Of a stretch of 64,000 bases of DNA, positions 50,301 through 62,886 are shown one piece after another. How positions within the stretch are numbered: the first letter of the stretch is position 1; the number at the start of each line of letters is the position of its first letter. A model generated the notes under the pieces. That model made no database searches and was not told the DNA's origin. It was given only the letters and a program-made list of their open reading frames with translations. Both the position numbers and the translations under genes were made by a program. Source of the stretch: Oscarella lobularis (taxonomy: Eukaryota > Porifera > Homoscleromorpha > Homosclerophorida > Oscarellidae); the NCBI RefSeq assembly GCF_947507565.1, contig NC_089176.1:2790001-2854000 (forward strand). The letters are read 5' to 3'.

Positions 50301-53300
50301 AACGAGAAATTGTTCGCCGGTTTTCGAGAGATGCAAGACGTACTGAAACGAGGCGGCGACGGCGACGAAATCCGTTGTCCCGCACTCGACACGCTCTTGG
50401 GCCTGTGGAGAAAAGACGACAAGACAACGACCGTGATACAGTGGAGCGCTCAAGTAAAAAAAAAAAACGAAAGGAAAGACGCGAGAAAACGAATTCTGTG
50501 TACGTACAGGTGGAGCAGCTGTCGGGAAGAAATGCTGAACTTCGATCTCAGCTGGCTCAGTGCCGACAGGACTTGACTCACGCCAATCAGCAACTTGAAA
50601 GAAAGTCTGTCGAGGTAAATCGCATTTTTTTTTGTTTTCGTGCTCTAACCGATACGTTTAGTTGGAGAAATTGCGACAAGAAGTTGATATTTTTCGGGAA
50701 ACAGGTACGCTGCCTGTGGTTTTTGTTGCGCCGTTCGTTGGGACTGTGTGCATATAGGTGGAGATGCTGCGGCGCTTAGGCCGCTTCCCTTACCGGCGCG
50801 TCTCCCGGTCACCTACACCGAATTGGTGGGCACTCTCAACGAACAGCTCATCACTGCGTTGGAGGTAAAACGAGTGGTGTCAGAGAAGACGAAAAAGGAT
50901 GTTTACTTGGGGGGTCTCTCAGGCACTTGCACGTAAGGAGGAAACGGCCTCGATGATGGAAAAAGAGCTGGAAAATTTAAAGAGAAAATTTTCCGTTGTA
51001 ATACATCAACAGGTTAGTACACAGTACTTCACAGTACCCCGTTCGAAAGGTTCAAAATATAACGCGTCCGTCTCGTTTGAAGGGCGTCGTCTACAAAGAG
51101 TATCTCGAAAGGAGAGGTCAGATGGAAAGCGACGTCGAGCGATTGAGAGCGGAGAACGAGGAAGTGGAAAATCGAAGGCGACAGGACGAAATCAAGCTTC
51201 AAGAACTGCAGGTCAGAGAGACCTAGTACATACTGTATGTGTCAGGTCCCATGCACTTCATTTCTTTACAGAAACTGAGCGATTCGCTGCGTCTCGATCC
51301 CGACGAACGACAGGGAAAGCTCGTCGAAGCGACGCGCAAATTGACGGTCATGCGACTGAACGAGAAGGAGTTGAGTCGACGCCTGACGACCGTTCAGGAG
51401 TCGAACGAGACGCTGACGAAGGAGAGTCGAAAACTTCGCGTCGAAATGGTCGAAATGGAGGCTTCGATCGTTTGCCGTCTCGGCTTCTTGCAGCGATATC
51501 GCGAAACGGCTCGGTTCCAGGTGAACGTTCTCCAGACGAAATTGAACGAGAGCGTGCCGCGAGACGATCTCGAGGCGGCCAATCGACGATATAACGATCT
51601 GACGGCAAAGTATCGCGATCTGTTGCAACGCGAGACGCACTGGGCGGACAGAAATCGAGAAATAGAAAATCTAAAGGTTTAAAATTTTTATTCGATTTAA
51701 TTAATTAATGACTTAATTGAATCGTTCGTTTAGCTCGAATTGGAGCAGTTGAGAGAGGAGTGTCGTCAGTGGAAGGACGAGGTTGTCGTCGCGAAAGAGC
51801 GCGCTCACATAGCTGAGCGAACTCTCAAAGAAGCGACGGGGACGACGACGAGTGCGAGCGGCGGAACGACCGAGTCGGGTCAGCAGTCGTACGCGCAGCA
51901 GTTGGCTCTGCTGGAGATGAAAGTAAGCGAAGGGGAGAAGGCGTCGGTGCGCGCAATCCCTATACAGTAATTCGGCTATTAGGAATTGAATGAAAGACAA
52001 AAGGCCGATCACGCGCTGAGACAGCAGGATCTGTTGAAGCGTCACGTTTCCGAATTAGAAGCGCGAAATGCCGAATTGGAGGAGAAATTTTCAGAGGTAA
52101 TTACAACCCCATAGATACATATAGCTTACTGTAGAAAACTTCAAATAACAATTTATTTCTGGTTGTCGTCTCAAGCTGTCGAGAATCAACATCGAGTGCC
52201 AGTCGACGGATCGTCGTCTGAGAGAGGAGTTGAGCCGCGCCGTCGTGCGCGACGAACACGAGCGTGTCGTCGCCCAGCTTCGACGACTCGAAGAAGCCAA
52301 GCTGAGACTAGAATTAGAAGTGAGCGAACTGAAAGAGGTACGTACGTACGATCGCCGTCGTCGCTCTACCAACTGGGAGTCGTCCGACTCAGATTGCCGA
52401 CGTCGCCACTCATCAACATCGCGCTCTCGAGACTCTACAGCTGTCGCAAGAAAAGGAACTCGCATCGATGCGAAATCAGCTGAAAGATTTTCAATGTCAG
52501 AGCGACGAAAGAGCGTTGATCGGCAAATTGCATCGGCACATCGTTCAGCTTCAGGTCAGCGAAAGCACGGCCGTTCGCAAGCTCGAAGCGGCCCACAATC
52601 GGGTGCTGAAGCTCGAAGCGGTCATCTTGCGTCTCGATCATCAAGCGACGGAAAAGGATCAGGAATTGTATCGTCACAAGGCCGAATCGTATCGTAGGAT
52701 CGAGAGACTTCGGTCGACTGTTCAGGTAGGCGGATAATTGAAAATCGGGGCTACTAACTCCATGGATGATTTTTAGGATCTACGGAGACAGTTTAGCGGT
52801 GCTCTGCCGTTGGAGGCGCAAGAAAAGTTCAACGCAACGTTTCGCGACTTGCAGGCGAAGAGTTTGGCGGCTGAAAGTGAACTGGCAAAGGTCTCGTCTC
52901 CAGGCATAGCCGAGAACGAGGAAAAGATGCGACGATGATTTCTTATTATAACAGGCTAGAGACGAGCGACGAAAGGCTGAGGACAAAGTTGCAGGGCTCG
53001 AGACAAAGCAGGGCGATTTGGAGGAACTGTTGGATACCCTGAGACGAGGTCAAGGCGCTCAGAAGGTTTGAAAAAAACGCGCGCTTTTAGTGTTGTAGAG
53101 TGGACGCCTTTATACCTAGGTGCACCAGTGGCATCAGAGGATGAGCGAGATGAGACTCGAAGGACTGCAGCTAAAGACGGATCTTGCTAGGCAGCAGGAA
53201 AACGTAAGAACATTCCTATTGATTTTCTACAATGATTAGCGTATTATTTTAATTCCTTTCACCTGCAGGTGAGACATTTGGAAGATTTGATGGCGAAAAG

Positions 53301-56300
53301 AAATGCGACGATCGCTTCTCTCGAGACTGCAATCGCTAGCACGACGAAAGTAAGGCACAATCCGCATACGACTAAAATTTCAAGTTTTCTCTCTTTTTCA
53401 AAGTTGCACGAAGAGCAACAGCTCGACTGGGAGAAAAGGGAAATCGAATTGGAGTCACTGATCGATCGTTTGCGCGATCAGCAAGAGGAGTTGGCCAACG
53501 CGGCCGCTCAGGTACGACGACGACATGCGACGCACGTACACGCTGACGAAAAAAATATAATAAATCGCGTGCAGTTGGAAAAAGCGAACGATTCCTTGCC
53601 CGATCCGACGTTGCCCGTCGCCAATCAATTGGAGCACGCCGTTCGAAAACTGAAAGAGCACGCGCAGATGATTGTCAAAACGAAAACCGAAAGCAAACGA
53701 ATGCGCGAAGTACTGTATATAAAGAGGAGCTCCTTTAAAATTGAAACTCTCGTCCTCGTGCTCGCGTAGAGAATTTCCGCGTTGGAAAGTGGACTCAAAG
53801 AGAAGGAGGACGTTTTACTATCGAAGGAAAAGGTAAGAAACAAAGGGTTGTGGGTGTATGCGTAGAAAAAGATTTTCTTTAGATTATTAATGAGCTGAGA
53901 CTGAGATTGACGGGCAGGCCCGATCTACGTCCGAGGACAGATGATCAACAGGCGGACGAAGCGGAAGCGAAGAAGGCATTGGCTATTGCGCAGGCGACGT
54001 TGACGGACATGCAGCGATTGATCGATCAAAAAGAGGAGACCGTGTTGAAATATCAGAATCTGTTGGAGCAACTCAGAACGGTGCGCGAGAATGTCGAGGA
54101 GGGAGAGCGCGCGCGCCGCGAACTCTTTGTTTTAGGATATGAAAAAGCAGAATTTGAGTCACGAAATGACGATAGCGGATCTGCAAAGGCAACTTCGCCA
54201 AAAGACGGCAGATCGGTTTGGGAAACTAAAGCAGGCTGCTACGGTAAAAGGGATCACAGATCGGCGACGTAAATGTATTTTTTTCGCACGCAGGACGCCG
54301 TCAATGTGCCTCAACCCCCACTTCCTACTGACAAACAGGTGTGAGTCAAAAAATCGAACTTTTTTTTCCTACATGAGAAGAGAGGTCTCTCACGTTTTTT
54401 ACGCTGTCTACCTTTGCTCTTTTTCTCTAGTTGGCTCGTTTGTCCGAGTTGGAAGACTTGGTCGGCGAGCAGGACAACGCCGCGGCGTCCCTGCGCGGTA
54501 AACTGCTCGCAGCCGAACGGCAAATGATCGACGTTCGGCGCGACAGCGAAAAACTCGCGACGACGTTTCGAGAAGAGATGAACGAACTGCGTCGAGCGTG
54601 GACCGACGAGACCGACACGCTGAAGGGAGAAATCGCGGATCTTGAAGAGCAATTACGACAAAGAGAGGACGAGGTGACGAAGAGAGGACGACGACTCTTA
54701 CGCGCTTTGATTTTTGCTCTAGATAAAAGTTCTTCAAACTGATTTATCGGCTGCCGTCGAGGCAGCGAAACAGGCGCCGTCAAAGACGATGCGGAGCCTA
54801 GTGGAGCGACTAAGGAATCAGCTCAGCTTGAAGGAGCAGCAGAACAAGGTGAACTAGATTATTGCGCGTTGATAACTTCATCCTCGTCTCGCTTCTAGTC
54901 CTTGAGTCAGGCCTTGCTTCAACTTCGAGCCGATCTAGTTGCAACTGCGCAGCACAATGTCGAAGTACAGGTCTTATGTCCACTGTAATAGGATCTAGAC
55001 TGTTCGTTGTTTTTCCTTAGAGCAAGGCTAAGGAAGCTGCTGAGACTGTTAACGTTCAGGAATTGCTGGACGTGCAGACGGGCGAACTTCAGGTCTCAAG
55101 AGAGAGAGAGAGAGAGTCGTAGCGATTTGGAGTTGCATGTTTTTGTCCTTATTTTTTAGGAAAAGATCTCCGGTTTGCAGGATAAATTGACTAAGCTTCG
55201 TATCGAAGTGAAGACTCATCGAGAGAATGAGGACGTGCTTCGGAGGCGCGTGACCGCACTGGAAGAGGTAAAACATAGACGATAGAGAAAGAACGTTGAT
55301 GGATGAGAGAGGGGCTAGGAATTGAAGCGAAAGGAGAGCACTGTAGCTAGACAGGCTAGCGAAATCGGAAAACTTCAGAAAAACGTCGGCTTGTGCAGCG
55401 CGAAAGAGATGAATTTGCTACAGGAACTCGACACGGTTAGTAGACTACGACGTAGAGATCAGGGCTTACTCGTTTTTCATTGTGTGTTGTGTGCGTGTAT
55501 CTGCAGCTCAAAAGGCAAGGTCACGCGTCGTCCGAAGTCGACGACTTGCGTCGACAAGTGAGGAGACTAAAGGAGAGGCTAGATCGACAGCAAGACCCGC
55601 CACATGTCGCCAAACACACCGCTTCTCTTCCCTCGTCGGAATTCTCCGCCAAAGCGTCAAAGGTACGTACAATATAGGATACATCTACGTCATTTTTATT
55701 GAGTCGTCGCGTAGCCTTCTAAAGAGGAAAGGGTCGTCGAAGTGGCGCGTTGGGAAGAGAACAAGAAGTGGCAGAAGCGAGTCGAAACGCTGAAATCGCG
55801 CGTGGCGAACAAGACCAAGGAATTGGAGGCGGCTCAGAAACAAATCGGTTCCTTGCGAGAGACGATAGGACGACTCGAACGAGAACGGGTTCTTGTTCAA
55901 AGTCGAGCGAAAGCGACGGCGTCGGCGTCTCGGGTCACCAGTCAAGATCTCGTCGCCGAAACGTCGTCGAGTAGAGACGAAAAGGCGGAACTAAGACGCG
56001 AAGTATTCGAGCTCAAACGGAAGGTACGCGACGTGCAAAGATAGTGGCTCTTATTGCAACGAGACTTTACTCCCCAGAACGAGTCTCTTCGTCAAGAACT
56101 GGAGGCCGGTCCGTCAGGCGACCTACAGGTTTGGGATACTAGGTGCTTGAAAATCGTAAGCTAAAGCGCTTTGTAATCGAAGCGTGTGGAGTTGACGAAT
56201 GCACGCCTAATCGAAACGATTCGATCGCTCGAGGATCAGCTCCGAAATCTTGTTGGCGAGTCGGTGAGGAGACAGGAAGCAGCGGCGCAATTTGAGGATG

Positions 56301-57540
56301 CGCTTTTTTTGACAGGAGGCTGAAACGTTCGACGTCTTGAGACGACGGGAGAGGGAATTGCGAGAGACGTTGCTAAGCACCGAAAAGGTAAGCAACCGAG
56401 TCGTGCGACTCGTTTCCTCTCATCTTTGTCGCAGGACAATCTTCATTTGCAACTGGAAGTGGATACTTTGAATGCAACCGTCTCTCGCCTCCAGAGTCGC
56501 ACTGACGAACTGGAGGAGTACGTCGACGTGCTGAAGTCCGCTGCCGATTCCGCCAACTCCCGACGCCAAGTCGCCGGCGGCGGCGGCGGAAAAAGCGTCG
56601 CCGAGCTGGAGCGAGTCGTGTCGGCAATGAGACGCGTCGTCGAGAAATTACAGGGCGAAAACGATGCGCTGAAGAGGGAGAGGGGTCGTCGGGGACGCGT
56701 GGCCCCAGGCGGCGACGACAATGACGACGACGACACGGAGAAGAGGCGGTTGAGAGAGGAGATTGAACGACTGAAGAGGGAGTTGGTTGACGTCAAGAAG
56801 AAGCAGCCGATAGAGAAACTCGTCGCCGAGAACGAACGACTGCGAAGGGATTTGAGAAAGGTAACGACGTGATAATTCATGTGACGATGTCCTGCTTTGA
56901 TTTGACGGTACGTAGGAGGTGGAGAAAACCGAGAAATTGAATGTGAAGAGAGGAAAGTTGGAAGTCGAATTAAGGAAGCGAACGGAAGAGGCAAGTCTAC
57001 TCCAGAGACTCGACTCCTAGAAAATTCTTTTGGTTATTAGCTGGACGAGAAGGCTGATTTGACGACTCGTCCGGCTGGATCGTTAAAAGTCGCGCGCGTG
57101 TACGAGGACAAAATCGAGGCATTGGAAGCGGAGCTTGAGAGAAAGGTATAGCTGAGTGGAATTCTCTAAATTGATTGAGTCGAGCTTCTTTGTAGAATAT
57201 CATGCTACAGGAAGTAAAGAAACACGTGAAAAGTGCTATCGACAAAGAGAAAGAAAAGGGAATTTCGGACGAAGCACAAGCGCTGAGGTTGCAAAGGGAT
57301 CAGCTACTTCGCGAAAATTCACAGGTAGTGTTTGTATACTCGTGTTTGCTCGACTTATATCGCCCCCACTCCCCGCAGCTTCGGGACGAGTTGAAAGCGT
57401 TTGACCCGGGATTTTTCGAGGAAATCGAAGATCTCAAGTACAACTACCGCGTGGCGTTGGAAAAGAACGACCGATTTCGCGACCAATTGGAACTAATCTC
57501 GCGACAATTCGGAATTACCGTTGATCTATTGGAAGAGTAG
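47351..57540 (+). CDS. CEP290: CEP290, ciliary transition-zone coiled-coil protein
   Basis: Very long coiled-coil protein that links the ciliary membrane to microtubules at the transition zone; human CEP290 is 2479 residues. The N-terminus MSVAVDWKRIRAAKPNNL and DLTHLFFVAKAIMTVKDQEY match. Many later blocks follow human order: YGLEDAVQEIKEWKSK, VEQLSGRNAELRSQLAQ, SIVCRLGFLQRYRETA, NRRYNDLTAKYRDLLQRE, CQSDERALIGKLHRHIVQLQ, RRQFSGALPLEAQEKFN, PDPTLPVANQLEHAVRKLK, RWEENKKWQKRVETLK and the end PGFFEEIEDLKYNYR. About 50 short exons separated mostly by 45-80 nt introns fill 10.2 kb, so the gene is more than 70 percent coding. Individual exon edges were not all resolved. Confidence 0.95.
55099..55116 (+). 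repeat. (AG)n tract in a CEP290 intron
   Basis: Short AG dinucleotide run directly after an exon end (GAACTTCAG|GTCTC) within one of the small CEP290 introns. Confidence 0.75.
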
Positions 57541-57599
57541 CAACTAAAAAAAGGGACGCAATCCTAAAAGGATAGCAATTAGAATCGACTACAGTATAT

Positions 57600-58583
57600 T
57601 CAATCGTCGTCGTTGTCGTCGTCTGAGAAGAGCTTTCGTGCAGTCAGTTGAATCGAAGGTAGTCCGTAGCATTCGCGACACACGGCCATGTATTTGTCAG
57701 CCCCACCAATCACCTCAACCTGTGCAATAGTATTTATTGGCTTAGTTTAGGAGTACGTGAGCACAAAGTGTTTGACCTTAGTTTCTGCAGTAAGTCTCCT
57801 TGAGAACGAGGCATCCCGGAAGCAGTTCATGCAGACGGCGCTAAGCTTCACAACATTCTCGGCGAGCGGAATCAAATTTAGCACCGAACCAAAAGGCTAC
57901 GAAAAGAAAGCCGCATACCTATAACTATTAATTAATTTATTGATTTATTGTTATTACTTTTCTTTGAAAGGTTCCATCCAAGGCGGCCACGATCACTGTC
58001 GTTCCCATGTCGGCAAGTTCTTCACAAAATTCGACCACATCCGGAAACTAGAGAAAAAAAAGAGAGTCATTTTTGGAAGCCTCCCCTCCCTTCAGTTTCT
58101 TACGAATTGCGCCTCGTCGATTCCCACCACGCTGTAGTCGCGAATCTTCATTTTGACGTCGAGCAGACGTGAACACGACAACGCAGAGCCGACTTGCCTG
58201 CGAATACGAGTGAGTCCACTTGGGCTATCCACCCGGATCACTCTCACTCTTACTGATCGTGCGTCGATATGCCGTCGTTCGAGTATCGATTGTCCTTGTC
58301 GTACTTAATTATGATGCACGAGTGCTTGGCGATCTCGTAGCGCTTCATTCGACGAAGCAGTTCGGTTCTGTTTGCGCGAGTGCCGCGAAAAAGTGCGCTA
58401 TTAGCTCAGGACTTTCTCGGAATGTCTATTCTATGTGCCTTACGTCTTTCCTGAGAACATGGGACCTAGAATGAGCTAAGAACAACTCGTTACGCTTTGT
58501 CTGAGCCTGTTCTCCGTGGATTTTACCTGTATCTGACCGCTTCCCTTATGAAACTGAACGCCGGGAGTCGACACCATAGACAT
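57600..58583 (-). CDS. TK1: Thymidine kinase, TK1 type
   Basis: Cytosolic salvage kinase turning thymidine into dTMP. Exons give a short leader [19 protein letters not shown], the Walker [31 protein letters not shown], the Walker B-like [39 protein letters not shown] and the lasso and zinc region CMNC...[17 protein letters not shown]. All four zinc cysteines and the catalytic Glu are kept. The tail ends [11 protein letters not shown] with TGA at 57600-57602. The KEN box of human TK1 used for mitotic degradation is not seen. Met at 58583 chosen; an in-frame upstream Met at 58730 would add a basic leader and overlap the CCDC96 start. Tail to tail with CEP290 (59 bp). Confidence 0.93.
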
Positions 58584-58728
58584 GTTTGCAGTTTGGATGG
58601 ATTTGCAGGCGATCGGCTCGGCAATTCGCGCGCGACGACGAGTTCGAGTTTGGCGCCCAAGTAGTGCGTTATTTGGGACACGTGACCATCGTAACCAAGG
58701 TCCTAACATCCGGGCCCTCAACGCATCC
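58584..58728. promoter_or_regulatory. Likely shared promoter region, TK1 / CCDC96
   Basis: 145 bp between divergent ATGs. Inferred from spacing; a longer TK1 leader would use up this gap. Confidence 0.4.
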
Positions 58729-61033
58729 ATGGCAGAGCAGGTCGGTCAAAAACAAATCGATTTCGCTCGTCTAGACGACGCGTCGCTTCCTCTATTTGCT
58801 AGATAGCCGAAGCGACGACAATCGACGCAACCGACGCGGTAACGGAGCCTCGAAACGAAGCGGTCGAAGAGAAGGAAGCGAGGCCGAGCGAAAACGGCGG
58901 CGACGAAGTTCGAAACGAGAGCGAAGCGGGCGCTGACGGAGAGAGAGGCAGAGACGATGACGCAACAGCTCGCGAGAATGCTGCGGAACGTCCCGGCAGT
59001 GAAAAATCAGTCGAGGAAGCGGTCCCGCCCACCATCCAAGTTGAGGGGGCAGACGCCGAGAGCAAGGAGGAATCGGGCGCAGTCGAAAAGGAGCTTCCGG
59101 AAGACGATAATGCCGCCGAGGTAACAAAAGTCGAATCTTTGGAGAATTTGGACGCTGCAGCAGAACTTCCTAAGGTAATCAGAAATTAAAAATTTAAACG
59201 CAATTTTTTTATTAGATCTCTTTCTTCAGGGCGAAGATGGTGTGGGTGCTGAAAGTGGACACGACGAACTGTTTCTCGAGGGTCAAGACGCCGAAGGTCC
59301 CATTGTATCACTTGGTCCGCCTCTATCCAGAACGACTAGCGGAGTCGAAGTCGACGGCGAGACCATAACGCTCGAAGTGCCCACACTGCGTCCGGGAACT
59401 CCGAACAGGGAAGAAGGCGAAGACGAAAGTCGAGCTGACGATGAGAGTCGAATGGAAAGAGAATTCGAAGAAGAGGTCGCGGAAGAGGAAGAAGTGATTT
59501 TGGTTGATCGAGATGAATTGATCAGACAGTATCAGGTAATGTGCGCAGAGAGGAAAAATGTGCTGACTTGCATAGGCAGATGATGCGCGTTTTAGGAAGC
59601 CTTGTTGGAAAGGGATCGCCTGACACTTGCAAACAACCAGCTGCAGAATCGATTAGCTGAGCACTTCAAGAGAAAAAAGGTGGAGCATTTCACATTGATT
59701 CTCAATACTTCTGTATTATTTGATTATCTTTGTATTATGTGCTGGCCTTGTCTCTAGACTGACGAACGGCAGGAAGTAGAGAAGAGCGTTACAGATCAAG
59801 AACAGCGATACGTCAAGTGTCTAGGTAAACCAGCTCTCTTTTTCTTCTACACAGGAAATAGTTTTTCTCTAAAAAAGGCGCCCTCGAAGAGCACCAGTTT
59901 GAACTGAATCACATTTGCAACTCGTACGAAGCGCTTCTCGCTGAAATGGAAGAGAGGAAGCAGGAGAGACAGGCCAAGGTGAAGGAAGCGACGCAAGACT
60001 TCGCCGAATTCAAGAGGCGGGTCGCTCTTGAGGCAGTCAATAGCAGATCAGGAAAACAGATGACTGAAAAAGTAAGTGTCTATGATCAGAAACTCCAAAA
60101 TTGCACGTACCTTTTTTCTTTTTTAATTAAGGACGTCGATCAGTATCAGGCAATGGAGGAAAAGAAGGAGAAAGAAGTCGTGCAAGTTCGTCTGGAGAAC
60201 ATACGACTAAGGCATAAGTTGAAGAAGAAGGAAACGCAGTTGAAGCAAAAGGCAATTAATTAATTAATTAATAAGAATCTCTCGTTTTAGTTATTTATTG
60301 TGATTCTTCAGGAGGAACTCGCTGAAGGATTGCATCTGATTGATTTCGAACAGCTTAAAATCGAAAATACGACATACAGTGAAAAGATTGAAGAGAGAAA
60401 CGAGGTAGGAGTCAAACAGGAGGCCAAAAGGAAGAAAACGCGCGTCATTTGTTCGTTTAGGATCTGATGAAATTAAGAAAGAAAATCACCAACACCGTTC
60501 AAGTTTTGACTCATTTGAAGGAGAAACTTCAATTCGTTCAGGTGAGACGAATTCCTTATTAGGACGCAGCGTCACAAATTGATTTGGAAAGGCTGAAAAT
60601 GCGGAAAGACGAAAAGAACTCGAACAGGTTGACGGTGTTCTCGCCCAGGTAACGCAGTGCATCTTTAAAAAAATACTTATATGGACGGAAGCAGACCCTT
60701 TGCCCTTACATGACACGTACTTTACCTGTAGAAAAGAGACATTTTGTCTCGTACAAAACAAGCGCGAGATTCGCTGCGCATTGAGAACGTGCGATCGAGG
60801 CAGAAGTGCGGTCTCCTTGGCCACGAGTCACTCTTGAGAGACTACGAGGAACGCAAAGACGAGGTGAGAACCGAAAGAGGCCCATTACTCAATGGGAACC
60901 ACCAATTGAAAAACAGGTGGAGAAACTCCAGTCGAGAGTCAACGATCTAAGGATGCGCTACGCTCAGCTGTCATTCGATTCAGACGGCATTCGGAGAAAG
61001 ATTGAGAAGGCAAAACAAGCCCAAATATTTTAG
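58729..61033 (+). CDS. CCDC96: CCDC96 (FAP184), ciliary coiled-coil protein
   Basis: CCDC96 works with CCDC113 on axonemal microtubules. A four-residue first exon (MAEQ) is followed by a long acidic disordered half (EAVEEKEARPSENGGDEV onward, to about 59540). The conserved coiled coil comes next: VDRDELIRQYQEALLERDRL, NHICNSYEALLAEMEERKQE, FAEFKRRVALEAVNSRSGKQ, EELAEGLHLIDFEQLKIEN, KKITNTVQVLTHLKEKLQF and a tail ending IEKAKQAQIF. The DFEQLKIEN and KKITNTVQVLTHLKEKLQF blocks are characteristic of CCDC96. About 12 exons; stop at 61031-61033. Confidence 0.9.
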
Positions 61034-61144
61034 CAACAGAGGAGGACACGTCAACGTACCAATAGCGTTAGATCTGATCTCTTATTATAATGTTTATTGG
61101 ATTTCAATTTTGGAGACAGTGCAGGACAAACGTAATCCCCCCCA

Positions 61145-61858
61145 CTAATGTCGAGGCACAGTCAGGCGTTTACCGGAATCAGCTGCAGTAAGACTAAGCA
61201 TATACGAAAGTGCTACTTTTGCCCATTCATCGGGTTTCCAGTGATTGGCCGCCGACGGACCGAATACCGTCCTAAGCATATCCGTATCGATAACGCCTGG
61301 ATTGAGTGGACAGCAACCGATGCCCGAGCGCCCTCTCGCACGCAAATCGTCGGCCAATGCAAGACTCAGACCTTCCTGCGCGAATTTCGTCGCGCAATAG
61401 GGCGCAACGTCCGCGTCCGTCGTTCGCCCCCACCCGCTCGTCATGTTGACTATCATACCTGACGTCATCGCCGGCAAAAACGCTTTGATGACATAAAAAG
61501 TGCCCTTCAAGTTGATATCAACGATCGCGTCAAACTCGTCGCGTTCGATGTTCCAGAGAGGTCGTCTCTCGTTCGCGACGCTCGCATTGTTGATCAGCAA
61601 ATTGGGACCGGTGCCATCACACTCGTCGACGACCTGTTTTGCCCACGCTTCGACGGCTTTCGGATCGGCGACCGAAAGAGCGGTGAAGCGAAAGCGAGGT
61701 GCGTACTTTGCATTCAATTCGGCGACTTTCGCCGAATTTCGACCGCAACCGAATAGTCGCACCTTTTTCGTGTCCTCGCGAGAAAAGCATTCTTCGACGA
61801 GAGCGAGACCGAGACCTTTTGTCGCTCCCGTAAGAACGATGCAACGATCCTCGACCAT
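61145..61858 (-). CDS. Short-chain dehydrogenase, pterin aldehyde reductase-like
   Basis: Single-exon classical SDR of 237 residues. Nucleotide-binding motif TGATKGLG, then NNAS in place of NNAG, and active-site Ser and YxxxK in SGWGRTTDADVAPYCATK. LNPGVIDTDMLRTVFG follows and LTAADSGKRLTVP ends it. The SGWGR...APYC block and the C-terminal part resemble the plant and algal NADPH-dependent pterin aldehyde reductase more than common animal SDRs, from memory. Substrate not certain. Met at 61858 chosen because it places the glycine motif about ten residues in; an upstream Met (61915) adds an unrelated Arg-rich leader. No introns, unlike most neighbours. Confidence 0.8.
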   Translation of the reverse strand: MVEDRCIVLTGATKGLGLALVEECFSREDTKKVRLFGCGRNSAKVAELNAKYAPRFRFTALSVADPKAVEAWAKQVVDECDGTGPNLLINNASVANERRPLWNIERDEFDAIVDINLKGTFYVIKAFLPAMTSGMIVNMTSGWGRTTDADVAPYCATKFAQEGLSLALADDLRARGRSGIGCCPLNPGVIDTDMLRTVFGPSAANHWKPDEWAKVALSYMLSLTAADSGKRLTVPRH

Positions 61859-62886
61859 ATTGTAGACTATACGGGCGCGCGCGCGCACGTGGTCTAAACA
61901 GGAACAGTGGTACATGGTCTCTCATATATCTATGGTTGCAGCCTAAAGGCGTTACATACACTTCCGGTGTTCTCCCTATTGATAATCTGGTTACATTGAT
62001 CTGGCACAGCCGGCACAGCCTCGGTTTTCACTCTCATCACACACTTATTCGATCTATCAGCTCTAAATTCCGCTCGTAAAAAGACGGATGCAAGGATATA
62101 GGACAGACACACCGAGAGTGCTTTGTTACGCGCCAAAGCAAACAGTCTGGCAGATTTTTTTCGTTCTTGGTCCCACCCACTCCGCTCGTCGGATTCGCGC
62201 ATTTTCGTACCGTTTCGCAGACAGTTCTAATCTAATTTGCTGTACCTCGAAGCAAGTTGGTTCGCTTGGTTGTCCAGTGCGTTTTTACGGTCGTGCGTGA
62301 TTGCGGAAAACATGTGAGAAAGCCGACGCGTGATCCAGTCACTCTGACGTACGTTGCTAATGTGCAAAGGGATCCGCGCATAAACAAATAGCGCGCGCCT
62401 TAGAGGAGCTTCCTCTCGCGTTGACTCGATAAGTCATACCAAATCCGGCGTCTGGTTCTTTTGAAAAAGCACCGAGCCACTGCGACGCAGCGACGTTAGC
62501 GAAATTCGGCTCGAAGAACTCGCAATCGTATCACGTTTCGACGTCATCATCAGGCGTGTCAGTGCGAGAGGCGTGATCAATTAAACTCACGTGCCAAAAA
62601 ATTCTCACCCTTCCCAAATCACGACGACGATACCGACACTTGTTTTTCTCCGAACCGACGGGCAGCAGGAGAGCCACGTCGTCGTCGCAGCGAGCGCGAC
62701 CAGTCGTGTACGTCGTAAGACGCTCGGGTTCCAAAAGCCGCTTCCCACTGATTTGACCTGCCTACGCGCGTATCCCCCCGCGTCTTGTTTGCGCCGAAAG
62801 CACTGAAAGTGCCAGTGGGACTGAGTACGAGATCGTCGACGAAGCTGAAACCTTGAGGCGTTCTCTGGCGCAATTGACACTATCGA
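61859..62886. other. Upstream region of the forkhead gene
   Basis: 1.03 kb between the divergent SDR and forkhead starts, the second longest gap in the window. No exon or repeat was recognised. It probably holds the forkhead promoter and 5' UTR. Several CGTCAC/CGTGAC-like motifs occur, but no specific site can be named. Confidence 0.45.
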
